Of a stretch of 64,000 nucleotides of DNA, positions 18,497 to 27,313 are shown piece after piece. The notes beneath the pieces were generated by a model that had not been told where the DNA came from, did no database searches, and was given only the letters and a program-made list of their open reading frames with translations. The stretch comes from Sphingobium sp. (lineage in GTDB: Bacteria > Pseudomonadota > Alphaproteobacteria > Sphingomonadales > Sphingomonadaceae): contig JAGIAZ010000009.1 of assembly GCA_017744605.1 (NCBI GenBank), positions 33,436-97,435 on the forward strand. Direction: 5' to 3'. The position numbers and the translations under genes are program-made. How positions within the stretch are numbered: the first letter of the stretch is position 1; the number at the start of each line of letters is the position of its first letter.

Positions 18497-19459
18497 TCAT
18501 GGCTTGTAGTCCGGCAGGCGCGGCGATCCGACGAGCGAGGCGGCGCCCTGCTGGTCGATCTTCTCCGTGACCTCGCGCAGGGCCTGGCTCATTTGCCGGA
18601 GATCCCGCACCAGCAGCGAAACCTGCGGCACGGTGTCGCGCGAGAAGCTGGTGACGCCGGGCTTGGCTTCCTTGATGACCGTGTCGAGCCCTTCGAGGCT
18701 CGAACGCGCCCTGGCGAGCGTATCGCGCAGGTCCTTGACCATCGGTTTGCCGTCCGAATTGAGCAGCGAATTCACGCTGTCGGAGGTCGCCGCCAGGGAA
18801 TCGGCGGTTTTGGAGACGTTTTCCAGCGCGGCGCGGGCCTGCGCGACGGTTGCCGAGATATCCGGTCCGCTGCGGGCAAGATCGCCGGTCAGCCTGTCCA
18901 GATTGGCGACGATGCCGGAGATATGCTTCTGGTTCTTGTCGTTGAGCAACTCGTTGAGGCGCTCGCTCAGCGTGGTCAGGCGATTGAGCAATTGCGGCGC
19001 ATTGTTGAGCAGCTCGCCGAGCGCCCCCGGCTTTGTCGGAATGACGGGAACGCCAGCGGGACAGCTCGCTTCCGGGTCGTTTTCCGGGCAGGTGATCGGC
19101 GGGGCGCCTTTGACCGCGCCGTCGAGCTGAATCTCGTTGACGCCGGTGAAGCCGATGCCGCTGATGGTGGCAGTCGTGCCGCGCAGGACGGGCGTGGATG
19201 AATCGACCGAGATACGCACGCGCACGAAGTCGGGATTATTCTCCCAGAGCTTGATCTCCTTGATCTGGCCCGACGGAACGCCGGAATAGGTCACGGCGCC
19301 GCCCTTCGCCAATCCTCCCACTGACTGTTTGAAGAAGATGTCATATTCGTGCTTGTCGCCCTCGCCGATGCGGGCGAACCAGAAGGCCGCGCCAATGGTG
19401 AGGGCGAGCAGAAGCAGCACCATTGCGCCGACGAAGACATTGTTGGATCGCGTTTCCAT
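18497..19459 (-). CDS. mlaD: MlaD/MCE family periplasmic lipid-binding protein
   Basis: An MCE protein of 320 residues anchored by one N-terminal helix (VFVGAMVLLLLALTIGAAFW, residues 8-27). The MCE domain (about 38-115) has the SVGGLAKGGAVTYSGVPSGQ segment. A long helical tail (180-310) is rich in heptad-like LNRLTTLSERLNELL patterns and would extend the hexameric channel. It is longer than E. coli MlaD (183 residues), as usual for alphaproteobacterial versions. It works with the adjacent ATPase and permease in retrograde or anterograde phospholipid transport. Confidence 0.9.
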   Translation of the reverse strand: METRSNNVFVGAMVLLLLALTIGAAFWFARIGEGDKHEYDIFFKQSVGGLAKGGAVTYSGVPSGQIKEIKLWENNPDFVRVRISVDSSTPVLRGTTATISGIGFTGVNEIQLDGAVKGAPPITCPENDPEASCPAGVPVIPTKPGALGELLNNAPQLLNRLTTLSERLNELLNDKNQKHISGIVANLDRLTGDLARSGPDISATVAQARAALENVSKTADSLAATSDSVNSLLNSDGKPMVKDLRDTLARARSSLEGLDTVIKEAKPGVTSFSRDTVPQVSLLVRDLRQMSQALREVTEKIDQQGAASLVGSPRLPDYKP

Positions 19460-19542
19460 TCAGCCCCTGCCGCTTCCTGCCGCCCTTATGGCGAGCGCGT
19501 CTCCCGCTGTCCATGGCACAGCCCTGCGTGAGGCCCGGGCCT

Positions 19543-20376
19543 TCATGATATCACCTTCTGTGCGGCGTCGCCGGCCGCGGCGATGCGGCCGCGCGGTCCG
19601 TTGAAATATTCCTGGATCCATGGATGATCGAGCGCCAGCAGCTCGGGGATGGTTCCCACGGCGATGACGCGATGATCGGCGATGACGGCCACGCGGTCGC
19701 AGATGGCGTGGAGCGTGTCGAGATCGTGCGTGATGAGGAAGATGGTGAGGCCCAGCGTCTGTTGCAGCTCGCGCGTCTGCTCGTCGAACGCGGCCGCGCC
19801 GATCGGGTCGAGACCGGCGGTCGGCTCGTCGAGGAAGAGCAAGGCGGGATCGAGCGCGAGCGCCCGGGCGAGGCCGGCGCGCTTCCGCATGCCGCCTGAA
19901 AGCTCGGACGGATATTTGGGCCCGGCATTGGCCGGCAGGCCCGTCATCAGGATCTTGTACCCGGCAATTTCGGCCCGCAGCGAAGGCGGCATGCCGGGAT
20001 AATATTCGCGAAGGGGAACTTGCACATTTTCCGAAACGGTCAGCGTCGAAAAAAGAGCCCCTCCCTGGAAGAGAACGCCCCAGCGCCGCCGGATCGCGAG
20101 CTGCTCCTCCTCGTCTTCCTCATGGCCGAGCATCTGCTTCCCGAACACGGAAATGCTGCCGGCTTCGGGTTGCTGCAGGCCGATGATCGAGCGCATCAAC
20201 ACCGATTTGCCGGTGCCCGATCCGCCGACCACTCCCAGAATCTCGCCACGATAGACGTCGAGATCGAGGTCGTTGTGGACGATCTGGTCGCCGAAGCGGT
20301 TGACCAGGCCGCGGATCGAGATGATCGGCGCCCCATCGGGCTTGGCGTCCGGCGCGGAGGTGGGGATTGCGGACAT
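19543..20376 (-). CDS. mlaF: MlaF-type ABC transporter ATP-binding protein
   Basis: A 277-residue cytoplasmic ATPase with Walker A GGSGTGKSVLMRSI near residue 50, the LSGGMRKRAGLARAL signature near 158, and Walker B PALLFLDEPTAGLDPI followed by the ITHDLDTLH switch. The ATG at 20376 gives MSAIPTSAPD and overlaps the permease stop in an ATGA; the frame is open six codons further up. With the MlaE-like permease and MlaD it forms the core of a phospholipid transporter that maintains outer-membrane asymmetry. Confidence 0.93.
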   Translation of the reverse strand: MSAIPTSAPDAKPDGAPIISIRGLVNRFGDQIVHNDLDLDVYRGEILGVVGGSGTGKSVLMRSIIGLQQPEAGSISVFGKQMLGHEEDEEEQLAIRRRWGVLFQGGALFSTLTVSENVQVPLREYYPGMPPSLRAEIAGYKILMTGLPANAGPKYPSELSGGMRKRAGLARALALDPALLFLDEPTAGLDPIGAAAFDEQTRELQQTLGLTIFLITHDLDTLHAICDRVAVIADHRVIAVGTIPELLALDHPWIQEYFNGPRGRIAAAGDAAQKVIS

Positions 20377-21485
20377 CAATTCCAGCCGATCCATGTGAAG
20401 AAGACGGCGAAGAACGCGTCGATCACGATCACCAGGAAGATTGCCTGCACGACCGCCGCTGTCGTGCGCAGCCCGACTTCCTCGGCATTGCCGCGCACCT
20501 GCAGCCCCTGGAAGCAGCCGGCAATGGCAATGATCAGCCCGAACACGGGCGCCTTGACGAGCCCGACATAGAGATCGGTGATCGGCACGACCTCGCGCAG
20601 GCGCTGGACGAAGGTGACGGGCGGGATGTCGAGAGAGACGGCGCAGAGGAAGCCGCCGCCAATGACCGCGACGATCGAGGAATAGAAGCCGAGCAGGGGC
20701 ATCATCACGACCGCCGCGATGATGCGCGGCATGACCAGAGCATCCATCGGCTGGACGCCGATCGTGCGCATCGCGTCCACTTCCTCGTTCAACACCATGG
20801 TGCCGATCTGGGCGGCGAAAGCCGAACCCGAACGTCCGGCGACCATGATGGCGGTCATCAGCACGCCAAGCTCGCGAAAGGTGAGGCGCCCGACCAGGTT
20901 GACCGTCAGCACCTCCATGCCGAACTGGCGCAGCTGCACAGAGCCTTGCTGGGCGATGACGATGCCGATCAGGAAGCTCATCAGGCCGATGATGCCGAGT
21001 GCCGTGATGCCGACGACCTCGAAGCGCTGGACGACGGCGGTCAGCCGCATGCGGCGCGGATGCCGGATGAGATGGCCGATGGTGAGGACAGTGGCGCCGA
21101 GAAAGCCGATCAGCCCGATCATGGTCGTGAACGTCAGGCGCACGGCCAGGCCGATCTGGTCGAGGATGCGCAGGACCGGCGGCAGTGTCGGCGGGTGATC
21201 CTCGGTCGGCATGTCGTTGCGTGAGACCACCTCGAGCAATCGAACGGCGTCGGGCGACGCGCCGGTGATGGTGGCGCCGCGTTCCTGCGAGAAGCGGTGG
21301 ATCACCCAGGCCCCGATCGTGTCGAGATGATCGACGCCCGCGAGGTCGACTATTTTCACGCCGTCACCGAGCGCGGTGAGCCGCTGCGGCAGGTCGCCGA
21401 GATGGGCAAGGCTCAGATTGCCGGACAATGCCACGGTCCGGCCGGCGGCCTCGTCGCGTTCAGTGAGATCGGCGGCCTGTGTCAT
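20376..21485 (-). CDS. mlaE: MlaE-family ABC permease with N-terminal STAS-like domain
   Basis: A 369-residue protein. Residues 1-100 form a STAS-like domain (VALSGNLSLAHLGDLPQRL, VKIVDLAGVDHLDTIGAW). The membrane permease follows (about 115-369) with the MlaE hallmarks QFGMEVLTVNLVG, RELGVLMTAIMVAGRSGSA and EEVDAMRTIGVQP. E. coli keeps the STAS subunit separate (MlaB); this STAS-permease fusion is the common alphaproteobacterial form and explains the lack of mlaB here. It is the first gene of the operon, divergent from the HAD phosphatase with 95 bases between starts. Confidence 0.92.
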   Translation of the reverse strand: MTQAADLTERDEAAGRTVALSGNLSLAHLGDLPQRLTALGDGVKIVDLAGVDHLDTIGAWVIHRFSQERGATITGASPDAVRLLEVVSRNDMPTEDHPPTLPPVLRILDQIGLAVRLTFTTMIGLIGFLGATVLTIGHLIRHPRRMRLTAVVQRFEVVGITALGIIGLMSFLIGIVIAQQGSVQLRQFGMEVLTVNLVGRLTFRELGVLMTAIMVAGRSGSAFAAQIGTMVLNEEVDAMRTIGVQPMDALVMPRIIAAVVMMPLLGFYSSIVAVIGGGFLCAVSLDIPPVTFVQRLREVVPITDLYVGLVKAPVFGLIIAIAGCFQGLQVRGNAEEVGLRTTAAVVQAIFLVIVIDAFFAVFFTWIGWN

Positions 21486-21580
21486 GCGGCGCGCACACTG
21501 GCCCGGATTGGATTGCGCGGCAAGACGATTTGCCCCATGCGCGGGGGCGGGCCACAGCGGCAGGAGGCTGGCAGAGCGCC

Positions 21581-22252
21581 ATGGATCGCATCGCCATTTA
21601 CGACATGGACAAGACGATTACGGTGCGCGCGACCTATGCGGCGTTCCTCACGCACATGGCCATGTCGCGGGCGCCCTGGCGGTTGATTTTCCTGCCGGTC
21701 GTCGGCTTGGTCATGCTTGGCTATATGCTGCGGCTCCTCACGCGTTCCCGCGTCAAGGAGATAAACCAGGGGCTGCTCATGGGGTTCCACGTGCGCCGCG
21801 CGGACATCATGCCGGCGGTCGAGGCCTATGCCGACAAGGTGGTGGCCGAAAATGTCCGCCATGAAGCCCTCGCCCGGATCTCTGCGGACAAGGCGGCGGG
21901 CTACACGCTCGTCATCGCCTCGGCCAGCTATCGCCTCTATGTCGAGCCGATCGCCCGGCGGCTGGGGTTTGACGCCGTTATCGCCACCGATCATTTCTCG
22001 CAGGACATCGATTATGTTCGCGCGAAGATTGCCGGCGAGAATTGCTACGACGTCGCCAAGCTGCGGATGATACAGGCGTGGCTGGCGGCGCAGGGCGTGG
22101 ATCGCGCCAATGTCCATGTCCGCGCCTATAGCGACCATGTCTCGGACGCGCCCATGCTCGACTATGCCGACGAGGGGTTCGCGGCCAATCCGCATGAGCA
22201 GCTGGCGAAGCTTGCACAGGTCAAGGGCTGGCCGATCCTGCGCTGGAGCTGA
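21581..22252 (+). CDS. HAD-IB family phosphatase (PgpC/CicA/SerB-like)
   Basis: A 223-residue HAD hydrolase: motif I IYDMDKTITV at residues 5-14, motif II VIASASYRLY near 112, and motif IV SDHVSDAPMLDYAD near 188. The cap region contains a hydrophobic stretch (RLIFLPVVGLVMLGYMLRLL, about 28-47) that could dip into the membrane, as in phosphatidylglycerophosphatase C-like members. The ATG at 21581 has AGGAGG 13 bases upstream. It is divergent from the Mla lipid transport operon, so a lipid phosphate substrate is plausible but inferred. A phosphoserine-type substrate is the alternative. Confidence 0.75.
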   Translation: MDRIAIYDMDKTITVRATYAAFLTHMAMSRAPWRLIFLPVVGLVMLGYMLRLLTRSRVKEINQGLLMGFHVRRADIMPAVEAYADKVVAENVRHEALARISADKAAGYTLVIASASYRLYVEPIARRLGFDAVIATDHFSQDIDYVRAKIAGENCYDVAKLRMIQAWLAAQGVDRANVHVRAYSDHVSDAPMLDYADEGFAANPHEQLAKLAQVKGWPILRWS

Positions 22253-22275
22253 AGTTGCGCGGCGCGACTTGGGGA

Positions 22276-23037
22276 TCAGCGCAGTCCGATGAGGGAGATC
22301 TGCCGGCCATAGCCGGGCTCGCCCAAATGGCATGAGCGGCGATAGCTATAGAAGCGGTCCGGCTGGCTGTATGTGTCCTCGTCCATCAGCGTCACGCTGC
22401 CCGCGCCCGCCGCGGCGAGCCGCGCCGCGACATAGCCGCCGATGTCGAACATGAGGTGCCCGGGCTTGCCTGCCGTGAAGAAACGGGCATCCTCCCCGTC
22501 ACGCGCCAGGAAGGGATCGGCGAAGCTTTCGGTCACTTCGTAGCTGGTCCGGCCGATGCAGGGGCCGATCGCGCAGGCAATGGCGCCACGCTCCGCACCA
22601 AGCGCGACCATGGCCGCCATCGTGGCCTCGCCGACGCCATGAAGCGCGCCCTTCCAGCCGGAATGGGCCGCGCCCACCATGCCGCGCGTTTCGTCCGCGA
22701 ACAGGATGGGCACGCAATCCGCGGCCAGCACGCCGAGCAGGAGGCCCGGCGTTCGGGTGACCAGCGCGTCGGCCTTGGGGCGATCATTGTCAGGGATCGG
22801 TGCGCTCACCGTGACGACATCGGACGAATGGACCTGATGGACCGTGACCAATGTCGAACCCGGCAGCACGGCGTCGCGGGCAAGCGCGCGATTGCGCGCA
22901 ATCGCCTCGCGCTGGTCGTCCGATCCCAGACCGACATTGAGGCCCGCATAGAGCCCGGTCGAAATGCCGCCCCGCCGGCCGAGGAAGCCATGCGGCACAT
23001 CGCCCAGACGGGGCGCGCGGAGAATCTCGACGTTCAT
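22276..23037 (-). CDS. pgeF: Purine nucleoside phosphorylase/polyphenol oxidase family protein PgeF
   Basis: A 253-residue member of the YfiH/YlmD/laccase-domain family; members act on purine nucleosides and, in E. coli, edit peptidoglycan precursors carrying L-Ser. The metal site is visible as HQVHSSDVV near residue 65, LAADCVPILFAD near 103 and GAAHSGWKGALHGV near 120. The ATG at 23037 (MNVEILRAP) overlaps the stop of the upstream methyltransferase by 4 bases. Transcribed with lgt and the MidA-like gene. Confidence 0.9.
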   Translation of the reverse strand: MNVEILRAPRLGDVPHGFLGRRGGISTGLYAGLNVGLGSDDQREAIARNRALARDAVLPGSTLVTVHQVHSSDVVTVSAPIPDNDRPKADALVTRTPGLLLGVLAADCVPILFADETRGMVGAAHSGWKGALHGVGEATMAAMVALGAERGAIACAIGPCIGRTSYEVTESFADPFLARDGEDARFFTAGKPGHLMFDIGGYVAARLAAAGAGSVTLMDEDTYSQPDRFYSYRRSCHLGEPGYGRQISLIGLR

Positions 23038-24038
23038 GCGATCCCCGCCGGCATGGGCCAATCGGGGTGACGGACGCAAAGCACCTTGAACAAGCGGCCC
23101 ATTGCCTCAGGCGCGACCAGCCGATACCGCGCCGCTTCGATGGCATCGGCGCCCGCAGCATTGGCGCGGGACAATGCGGCGGCCCGCGCATCGATGCCCA
23201 ATGCGGTCAGGAATGCGCCTTGAGCGACGCACGGTGTGGGCCTGAGGCCATGTTCGCGCGCCACCGCCGCCAGCATGGCGAAATCGACATGGGCCGTGAG
23301 GTCGCGCGTCCCCGGCGCCTCGAGCGGATCGACATGAGCATGACCGGACATGGCCTGCAGCGTATCGCCGGTCGCCGGTCCCTCATAGCCATAATCCACC
23401 GCGAGCAGCGCGCCGCCTTGCGCCGCGATCCGCCCGGCGAGAGTCGCCATGATCGCTTCGGCCGCCGGATTGCGCTCGACGATGGCGCCGAGCGGGGCGT
23501 CGCTGAGGGCGATCGGTATCTCGTCGGCGCAATCCGTGTCGCCGGGCAGGAATGCGCCATTGGCGACCATGCGCTCCCGCCAGCCGCGGGCGGTGCGCTC
23601 GAATTGGCGGACCGCCAGCGCGTCGAAAAACTCGTTGGCGATCACGAGCAGCGGCCGGTCGGTCGGCAGGGTCGCAATGCCGTCATGCCACCGCGCGGCG
23701 GGCACGGCCTCGCGCTGTTTCGCGCGGAGCACGGGACTCGTCTCGACGAAATGCACCGGCGGCTGCAGGCCGGCCTTCGCCATGGCGCGCAGCGCATCGG
23801 CGGCAAGCGTCCCGCGTCCCGGCCCCAGCTCGATATAGGCCATGCTGCCGGAGCCGGCGCGCAGGACGAGATCGGCCGTCCAGAGCCCGATCAGCTCGCC
23901 GAACATCTGGCTGATCTCCGGCGCGGTGGTGAAGTCGCCCGCGCGGCCCAGCGGATCGCGGCCGCCATAATAAGCGGCGTTCGCGTCGGCCATGAAATCG
24001 TGAAGCGAAACCGGCGCGGCGCGGCGCAACTCAGCTGA
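23034..24038 (-). CDS. MidA/NDUFAF7-family SAM-dependent methyltransferase
   Basis: A 334-residue protein with the MidA family motifs AGDFTTAPEISQMFGELIG near residue 35 and IELGPGRGTLAADALR near 68, then LLVIANEFFDALAVRQFE near 130. Mitochondrial NDUFAF7 methylates an arginine of the complex I subunit NDUFS2; the bacterial substrate is presumed similar. The GTG at 24038 has AAGGA close upstream; a TTG at 24056 is an alternative. Either start overlaps the end of lgt. Downstream it is coupled to pgeF, a conserved order in this lineage. Confidence 0.88.
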   Translation of the reverse strand, partial: SAELRRAAPVSLHDFMADANAAYYGGRDPLGRAGDFTTAPEISQMFGELIGLWTADLVLRAGSGSMAYIELGPGRGTLAADALRAMAKAGLQPPVHFVETSPVLRAKQREAVPAARWHDGIATLPTDRPLLVIANEFFDALAVRQFERTARGWRERMVANGAFLPGDTDCADEIPIALSDAPLGAIVERNPAAEAIMATLAGRIAAQGGALLAVDYGYEGPATGDTLQAMSGHAHVDPLEAPGTRDLTAHVDFAMLAAVAREHGLRPTPCVAQGAFLTALGIDARAAALSRANAAGADAIEAARYRLVAPEAMGRLFKVLCVRHPDWPMPAGIA

Positions 24039-24903
24039 CACTGTCCTTGCCTGCAATGGCTTCGACCCGTGTGCGGCGGCCCTTTGCGGTCATCACGGCA
24101 TAGATGCCGATGAAGATCAGCGGGAGACTCAGCCACTGGCCCATATGCAGCCCCGTGCGTGCGGCGAAGTCCATGAGCTGGCTGTCGGCCTCGCGCACAT
24201 ATTCGAGCCCGAAGCGGAAGGTGCCGTAGCAGATCGCCGCGATGCCGAAGAGCTTGCCCGGCTCATAGCGCGCTTTCGTCTTCCAGAAGAAGAAGGCGAG
24301 GATGGCGAACAGCACGGGGCCTTCCAGGAAGGCCTCGTAGAGCTGGCTCGGATGGCGCGGCATCAGCGGCGGGGGCGAGGCCGGGAAGACGATGGCCCAG
24401 GGAACGTTGGTGACCTTGCCCCACAGCTCTCCGTTCACGAAATTGGCGAGGCGCCCGAAACAGAGGCCGAACGGCACCACGCAGGCGATATAGTCGCAGA
24501 AACGCAGGAAGCTCAGCTTCTCGGCGCGGCACATCAGCCAGATGGCGACGATGACGCCCAGCGTGCCGCCATGCAGCGACATGCCGCCGTTCCAGAGCTT
24601 CAGGACGTCGAGCGGATTCTTGAGGATCGCCGGATCGTAGAACAGCACATAGCCCAATCGCCCGCCCAGGATGATGCCGAGCGTCGCGTAGAAGATGAAG
24701 TCGTCGGCGTGGCGCCGCGCCATCGGTGAGCCGGGCTGGCGGATCAGCACGGTCAGATACCAATAGCCCACCAATATGCCGGCCAGATAGGCGATGCTGT
24801 ACCATTTGAGATCGAAGCTGCCGATCGAGAAGATCACCGGATTGAGGTGGAGATCGGTGAACTGGATGGGCGCGGCCGCGGCGGCGAGAAGGGTTAGGCT
24901 CAA
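24031..24903 (-). CDS. lgt: Phosphatidylglycerol-prolipoprotein diacylglyceryl transferase
   Basis: Lgt moves the diacylglyceryl group from phosphatidylglycerol to the lipobox cysteine of prolipoproteins. The product is about 290 residues with seven membrane segments and the family motifs GGRLGYVLFYD near residue 85, NGGMSLHGGTLGV near 110 and FGRLANFVNGELWG near 142 (essential Arg/Asn/Glu). No ATG fits: TTG at 24903 has GGGGAA upstream and gives LSLTLLAAAAAPIQF. A TTG at 24939 would add 12 residues. It starts the lgt-midA-pgeF operon. Confidence 0.94.
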   Translation of the reverse strand: MSLTLLAAAAAPIQFTDLHLNPVIFSIGSFDLKWYSIAYLAGILVGYWYLTVLIRQPGSPMARRHADDFIFYATLGIILGGRLGYVLFYDPAILKNPLDVLKLWNGGMSLHGGTLGVIVAIWLMCRAEKLSFLRFCDYIACVVPFGLCFGRLANFVNGELWGKVTNVPWAIVFPASPPPLMPRHPSQLYEAFLEGPVLFAILAFFFWKTKARYEPGKLFGIAAICYGTFRFGLEYVREADSQLMDFAARTGLHMGQWLSLPLIFIGIYAVMTAKGRRTRVEAIAGKDSVS

Positions 24904-25011
24904 GTCGTTTCCCCGGAGGTTTTGGGCTGCATAAAGCAAGTGCGGAGAGAGACCAAGGCCGGAGACGGCTGTGGCGCACCCTTTCGATGAGGCCGCCTGG
25001 CTGAACGTCGG

Positions 25012-25521
25012 TCAGGCCTCGCTCTTGCCGCGCGCCTTGCGCAGGCCTGCCTCGCGCATCTGCCCAAGCTGCCGCTTCAGGACGTCCGGCGCCGGCGCGA
25101 TCAGGAAGCCGAAGCTCACATTGCCTTCCCGCGTCTCGACCGCATGGTGCAGCCTGTGGGCTTGCACGATCCGTTTCATATAGCGCGAGCGCGGGACATA
25201 ACGGTGCCGCACGCGCTGGTGCACGATGATGTCGTGGAAGCCGAGATAGATGGCGCCATAGCCGGCGACGCCGGCGCCGATGGCCGTGACCCAGTCACCC
25301 CAGTTCAATTGCACGCCGCCGAACAGCAGCAGGATCGAAGGCGCCGCGAAGATCACGAAATAGAGATCGTTGAGTTCCCAGCTGCCCTTGCGCGGCCGAT
25401 GATGGCTGGCGTGGAGGACCCAGCCGGGTCCGTGCATCACCCAGCGGTGCATGACATAGGCAAAGCCTTCCATCAGCGCGACGGTCAGCAGGAAGACCGC
25501 GATGAGGCCGATCAGGGACAT
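25012..25521 (-). CDS. crtZ: Beta-carotene 3-hydroxylase CrtZ
   Basis: CrtZ adds hydroxyls to C3 and C3' of beta-carotene to make zeaxanthin, the precursor of the yellow nostoxanthin-type pigments of sphingomonads. The 169-residue membrane protein has the diiron histidine motifs MHRWVMHG near residue 24, HASHHRPRKG near 38, FHDIIVHQRVRHR near 95 and AHRLHHA near 120. Hydrophobic helices surround them. No other carotenoid gene is adjacent. It is divergent from the cyclophilin gene. Confidence 0.93.
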   Translation of the reverse strand: MSLIGLIAVFLLTVALMEGFAYVMHRWVMHGPGWVLHASHHRPRKGSWELNDLYFVIFAAPSILLLFGGVQLNWGDWVTAIGAGVAGYGAIYLGFHDIIVHQRVRHRYVPRSRYMKRIVQAHRLHHAVETREGNVSFGFLIAPAPDVLKRQLGQMREAGLRKARGKSEA

Positions 25522-25616
25522 GCGGCGAGCCTATAGGCCCGCGGCACGAGGCTGTGAAGCGGCGAGCGGACCGGGAGGCGCTTGCCAAGCGGCGGCGCTG
25601 CGCTAGCATCGCCGGC

Positions 25617-26282
25617 ATGACATATTGGATGATGCGCCTCGCGCTGCCGCTCTGCCTGATGACCATCCCGGCGATGCTCGCCGCTCAGGATGCCGCTGCG
25701 TCGCCGCCCGCTGCCGCCGCTGCAACGCCCGCGAAGGTCTACAAGACCGTCCCGATCGTCCTCACCACCTCCATGGGCCCGATCGCGATCGAGCTCGAGG
25801 TGGAGCGTGCGCCCCTCACCGCCGGTAACTTCCTCAAATATGTCGACCAGAAACGGCTGGACGGCACGGTCTTTTATCGCGCCTTCACCTTCGCGCCCGA
25901 TTTTCCGAATGTCGGCATGATCCAGGGCGGCACGCAGAACGACCCCAAGCGCATCCTGAAGCCGGTCGCGCATGAGCCGACGAGCCAGACCGGCCTGACG
26001 CACGATGACGGCGCGATCTCGCTGGCCCAGGGCGCGCCCGGCACCGGCACGGCCGATTTCTTCATCATCATCGGCGAGATGAAGGGGCTCGATGCGAAGC
26101 CGGGCGACGCCGGCTTCGCCGTATTCGGGCATGTCACCCAGGGCATGGACCTGGTGAAGCAGATCGCGGTCGCCCCGCGCAGCCCGACAAAGGGCGTCGG
26201 TCCGATGAAGGGCCAAATGCTCGAACCGCCGATCAGGATCCTGACTGCCCGCCGGGCGCCGGTGGTCGCTCCGGCGCCCTGA
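25617..26282 (+). CDS. Exported cyclophilin-type peptidyl-prolyl isomerase
   Basis: A 221-residue protein with an N-terminal signal (MMRLALPLCLMTIPAMLAAQ) and a cyclophilin domain. Motifs: VLTTSMGPIAIELEVERAP near residue 45, ANFL-like GNFLKYVDQKRLDGTVFYR, MIQGGTQND near 102 and GTGTADFFIIIGE near 142. It would catalyse proline isomerisation in the periplasm. It may be a signal-anchored or cleaved protein; no lipobox is present. The ATG at 25617 is preferred over a GTG at 25554 because it leaves a normal signal peptide. It is convergent with the DUF4349 gene with only three bases between. Confidence 0.88.
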   Translation: MTYWMMRLALPLCLMTIPAMLAAQDAAASPPAAAAATPAKVYKTVPIVLTTSMGPIAIELEVERAPLTAGNFLKYVDQKRLDGTVFYRAFTFAPDFPNVGMIQGGTQNDPKRILKPVAHEPTSQTGLTHDDGAISLAQGAPGTGTADFFIIIGEMKGLDAKPGDAGFAVFGHVTQGMDLVKQIAVAPRSPTKGVGPMKGQMLEPPIRILTARRAPVVAPAP

Positions 26283-26285
26283 CGA

Positions 26286-27146
26286 TCAATCGGCCACGAT
26301 GACGGGCTTCGGCCCCAGCAACCGCCAGAGCCACAGCGCCAGTCGGCGACCATGCGCGGCAATGAGGAACAATAAGCCGATCGGAACGGCAAGGGCGGCG
26401 AGCACGATCGCGAGCGACATCAGCCAGTTGATCAGCGTTGCCGCAACGGCGAGCGCGCTCTTGGCGGTGCGGGCCGGGGTGAAACCGGGCGAAAAGCCGT
26501 CTGTCGAATATGTAAAGCGCATGGGTGTCACGGCGACGAGCGCGCGCGCAGCCTGTCCATCCCGAGCCGCCGACCGCTCGACATCGCGCTGGGCAGCAAG
26601 TTGCCGCTCAAGCTCGCTGCGCACCGCATCGGGAGTCGCGCGGTCGGCCAGCTGGCGTTCCAGTCGCTCCCGTTCTGTCCTGGCGGACTCGCTGGTTTCC
26701 TCGCTTGATCGGAGTGTGGCGCTCTGGTCTTCGCCGCCGATCTCGACCTGGTTCAGCGTGCCACGGGCGGCCTCGACGGTCGCCGCCGCATCCTTGCCGA
26801 ATTTGCGGGCAATATCGGGCGCGAGTTTCAGTGCAAGCTCGGCCTGCACATAGTCGTCTCCACTGCGTCGATAGACGACGCCGGCGATGCGGCATCGTGC
26901 GAGGCCGAGCCCTTCGCAGGCTGCCGCATGACGTTCCTGCACGGCAGCAATGTCTTTAGCCGCAAGCGCGAAACGATAATCATAGGTGAATGCGACATTG
27001 GGTGCGGCGCTCGGCGCAATGTCGGGGGCACTGCTGCCACTCATGTTTTGGGCGTATTCGGTGTCTTCTTTTTTGCAGCCGGCTAATGTGCTGGCCGCGG
27101 CGACCAGGACGAGAGCAAGGGTCACGGGGCGAGAGGGCAAACGCAT
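26286..27146 (-). CDS. DUF4349 domain lipoprotein
   Basis: A 286-residue lipoprotein with signal MRLPSRPVTLALVLVAAAST and lipobox LAGC (Cys near 24). The body (50-210) fits DUF4349: a ferredoxin-like beta-alpha fold (CRIAGVVYRRSGDDYVQAELALK region), then a charged coiled coil (about 120-180, ERERLERQLADRATPD). A C-terminal membrane segment (NWLMSLAIVLAALAVPIGLL) ends in an arginine-rich tail. Function unknown; it may sense or organise envelope processes. ATG at 27146 is seven bases from AAGGAG; an ATG one codon earlier is equally close. Confidence 0.8.
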   Translation of the reverse strand: MRLPSRPVTLALVLVAAASTLAGCKKEDTEYAQNMSGSSAPDIAPSAAPNVAFTYDYRFALAAKDIAAVQERHAAACEGLGLARCRIAGVVYRRSGDDYVQAELALKLAPDIARKFGKDAAATVEAARGTLNQVEIGGEDQSATLRSSEETSESARTERERLERQLADRATPDAVRSELERQLAAQRDVERSAARDGQAARALVAVTPMRFTYSTDGFSPGFTPARTAKSALAVAATLINWLMSLAIVLAALAVPIGLLFLIAAHGRRLALWLWRLLGPKPVIVAD

Positions 27147-27240
27147 CATCCACTCCTTTTCTACTCTATTGGTTGAGTAATAGCGATGAAGCGTGCCCGT
27201 CAAGCGGCGAAATGAAGTGGAGCTATTGTGCAGATATGAA

Positions 27241-27269
27241 GAGGGCCGCAACCAGATGGCGCGGCCCTC
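27241..27269 (-). terminator. Stem-loop, probable terminator downstream of the porin gene
   Basis: GAGGGCCGC at 27241-27249 and GCGGCCCTC at 27261-27269 form a perfect 9-bp stem with an 11-base loop. A second palindrome (27283-27301, GGCCGGT/ACCGGCC) lies between it and the porin stop. The U-tract is weak, so termination is inferred. Confidence 0.5.
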
Positions 27270-27313
27270 CTTGTTACCCATCGGCCGGTCCCACACCGGC
27301 CTCCGGACGTTGA

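Noticed and set aside
21783..21798. A CACGTG core with a perfect left parS half (GTTCCACGTG) in the HAD gene
   Set aside because: The right half does not match (11 of 16 overall), so it is likely chance.
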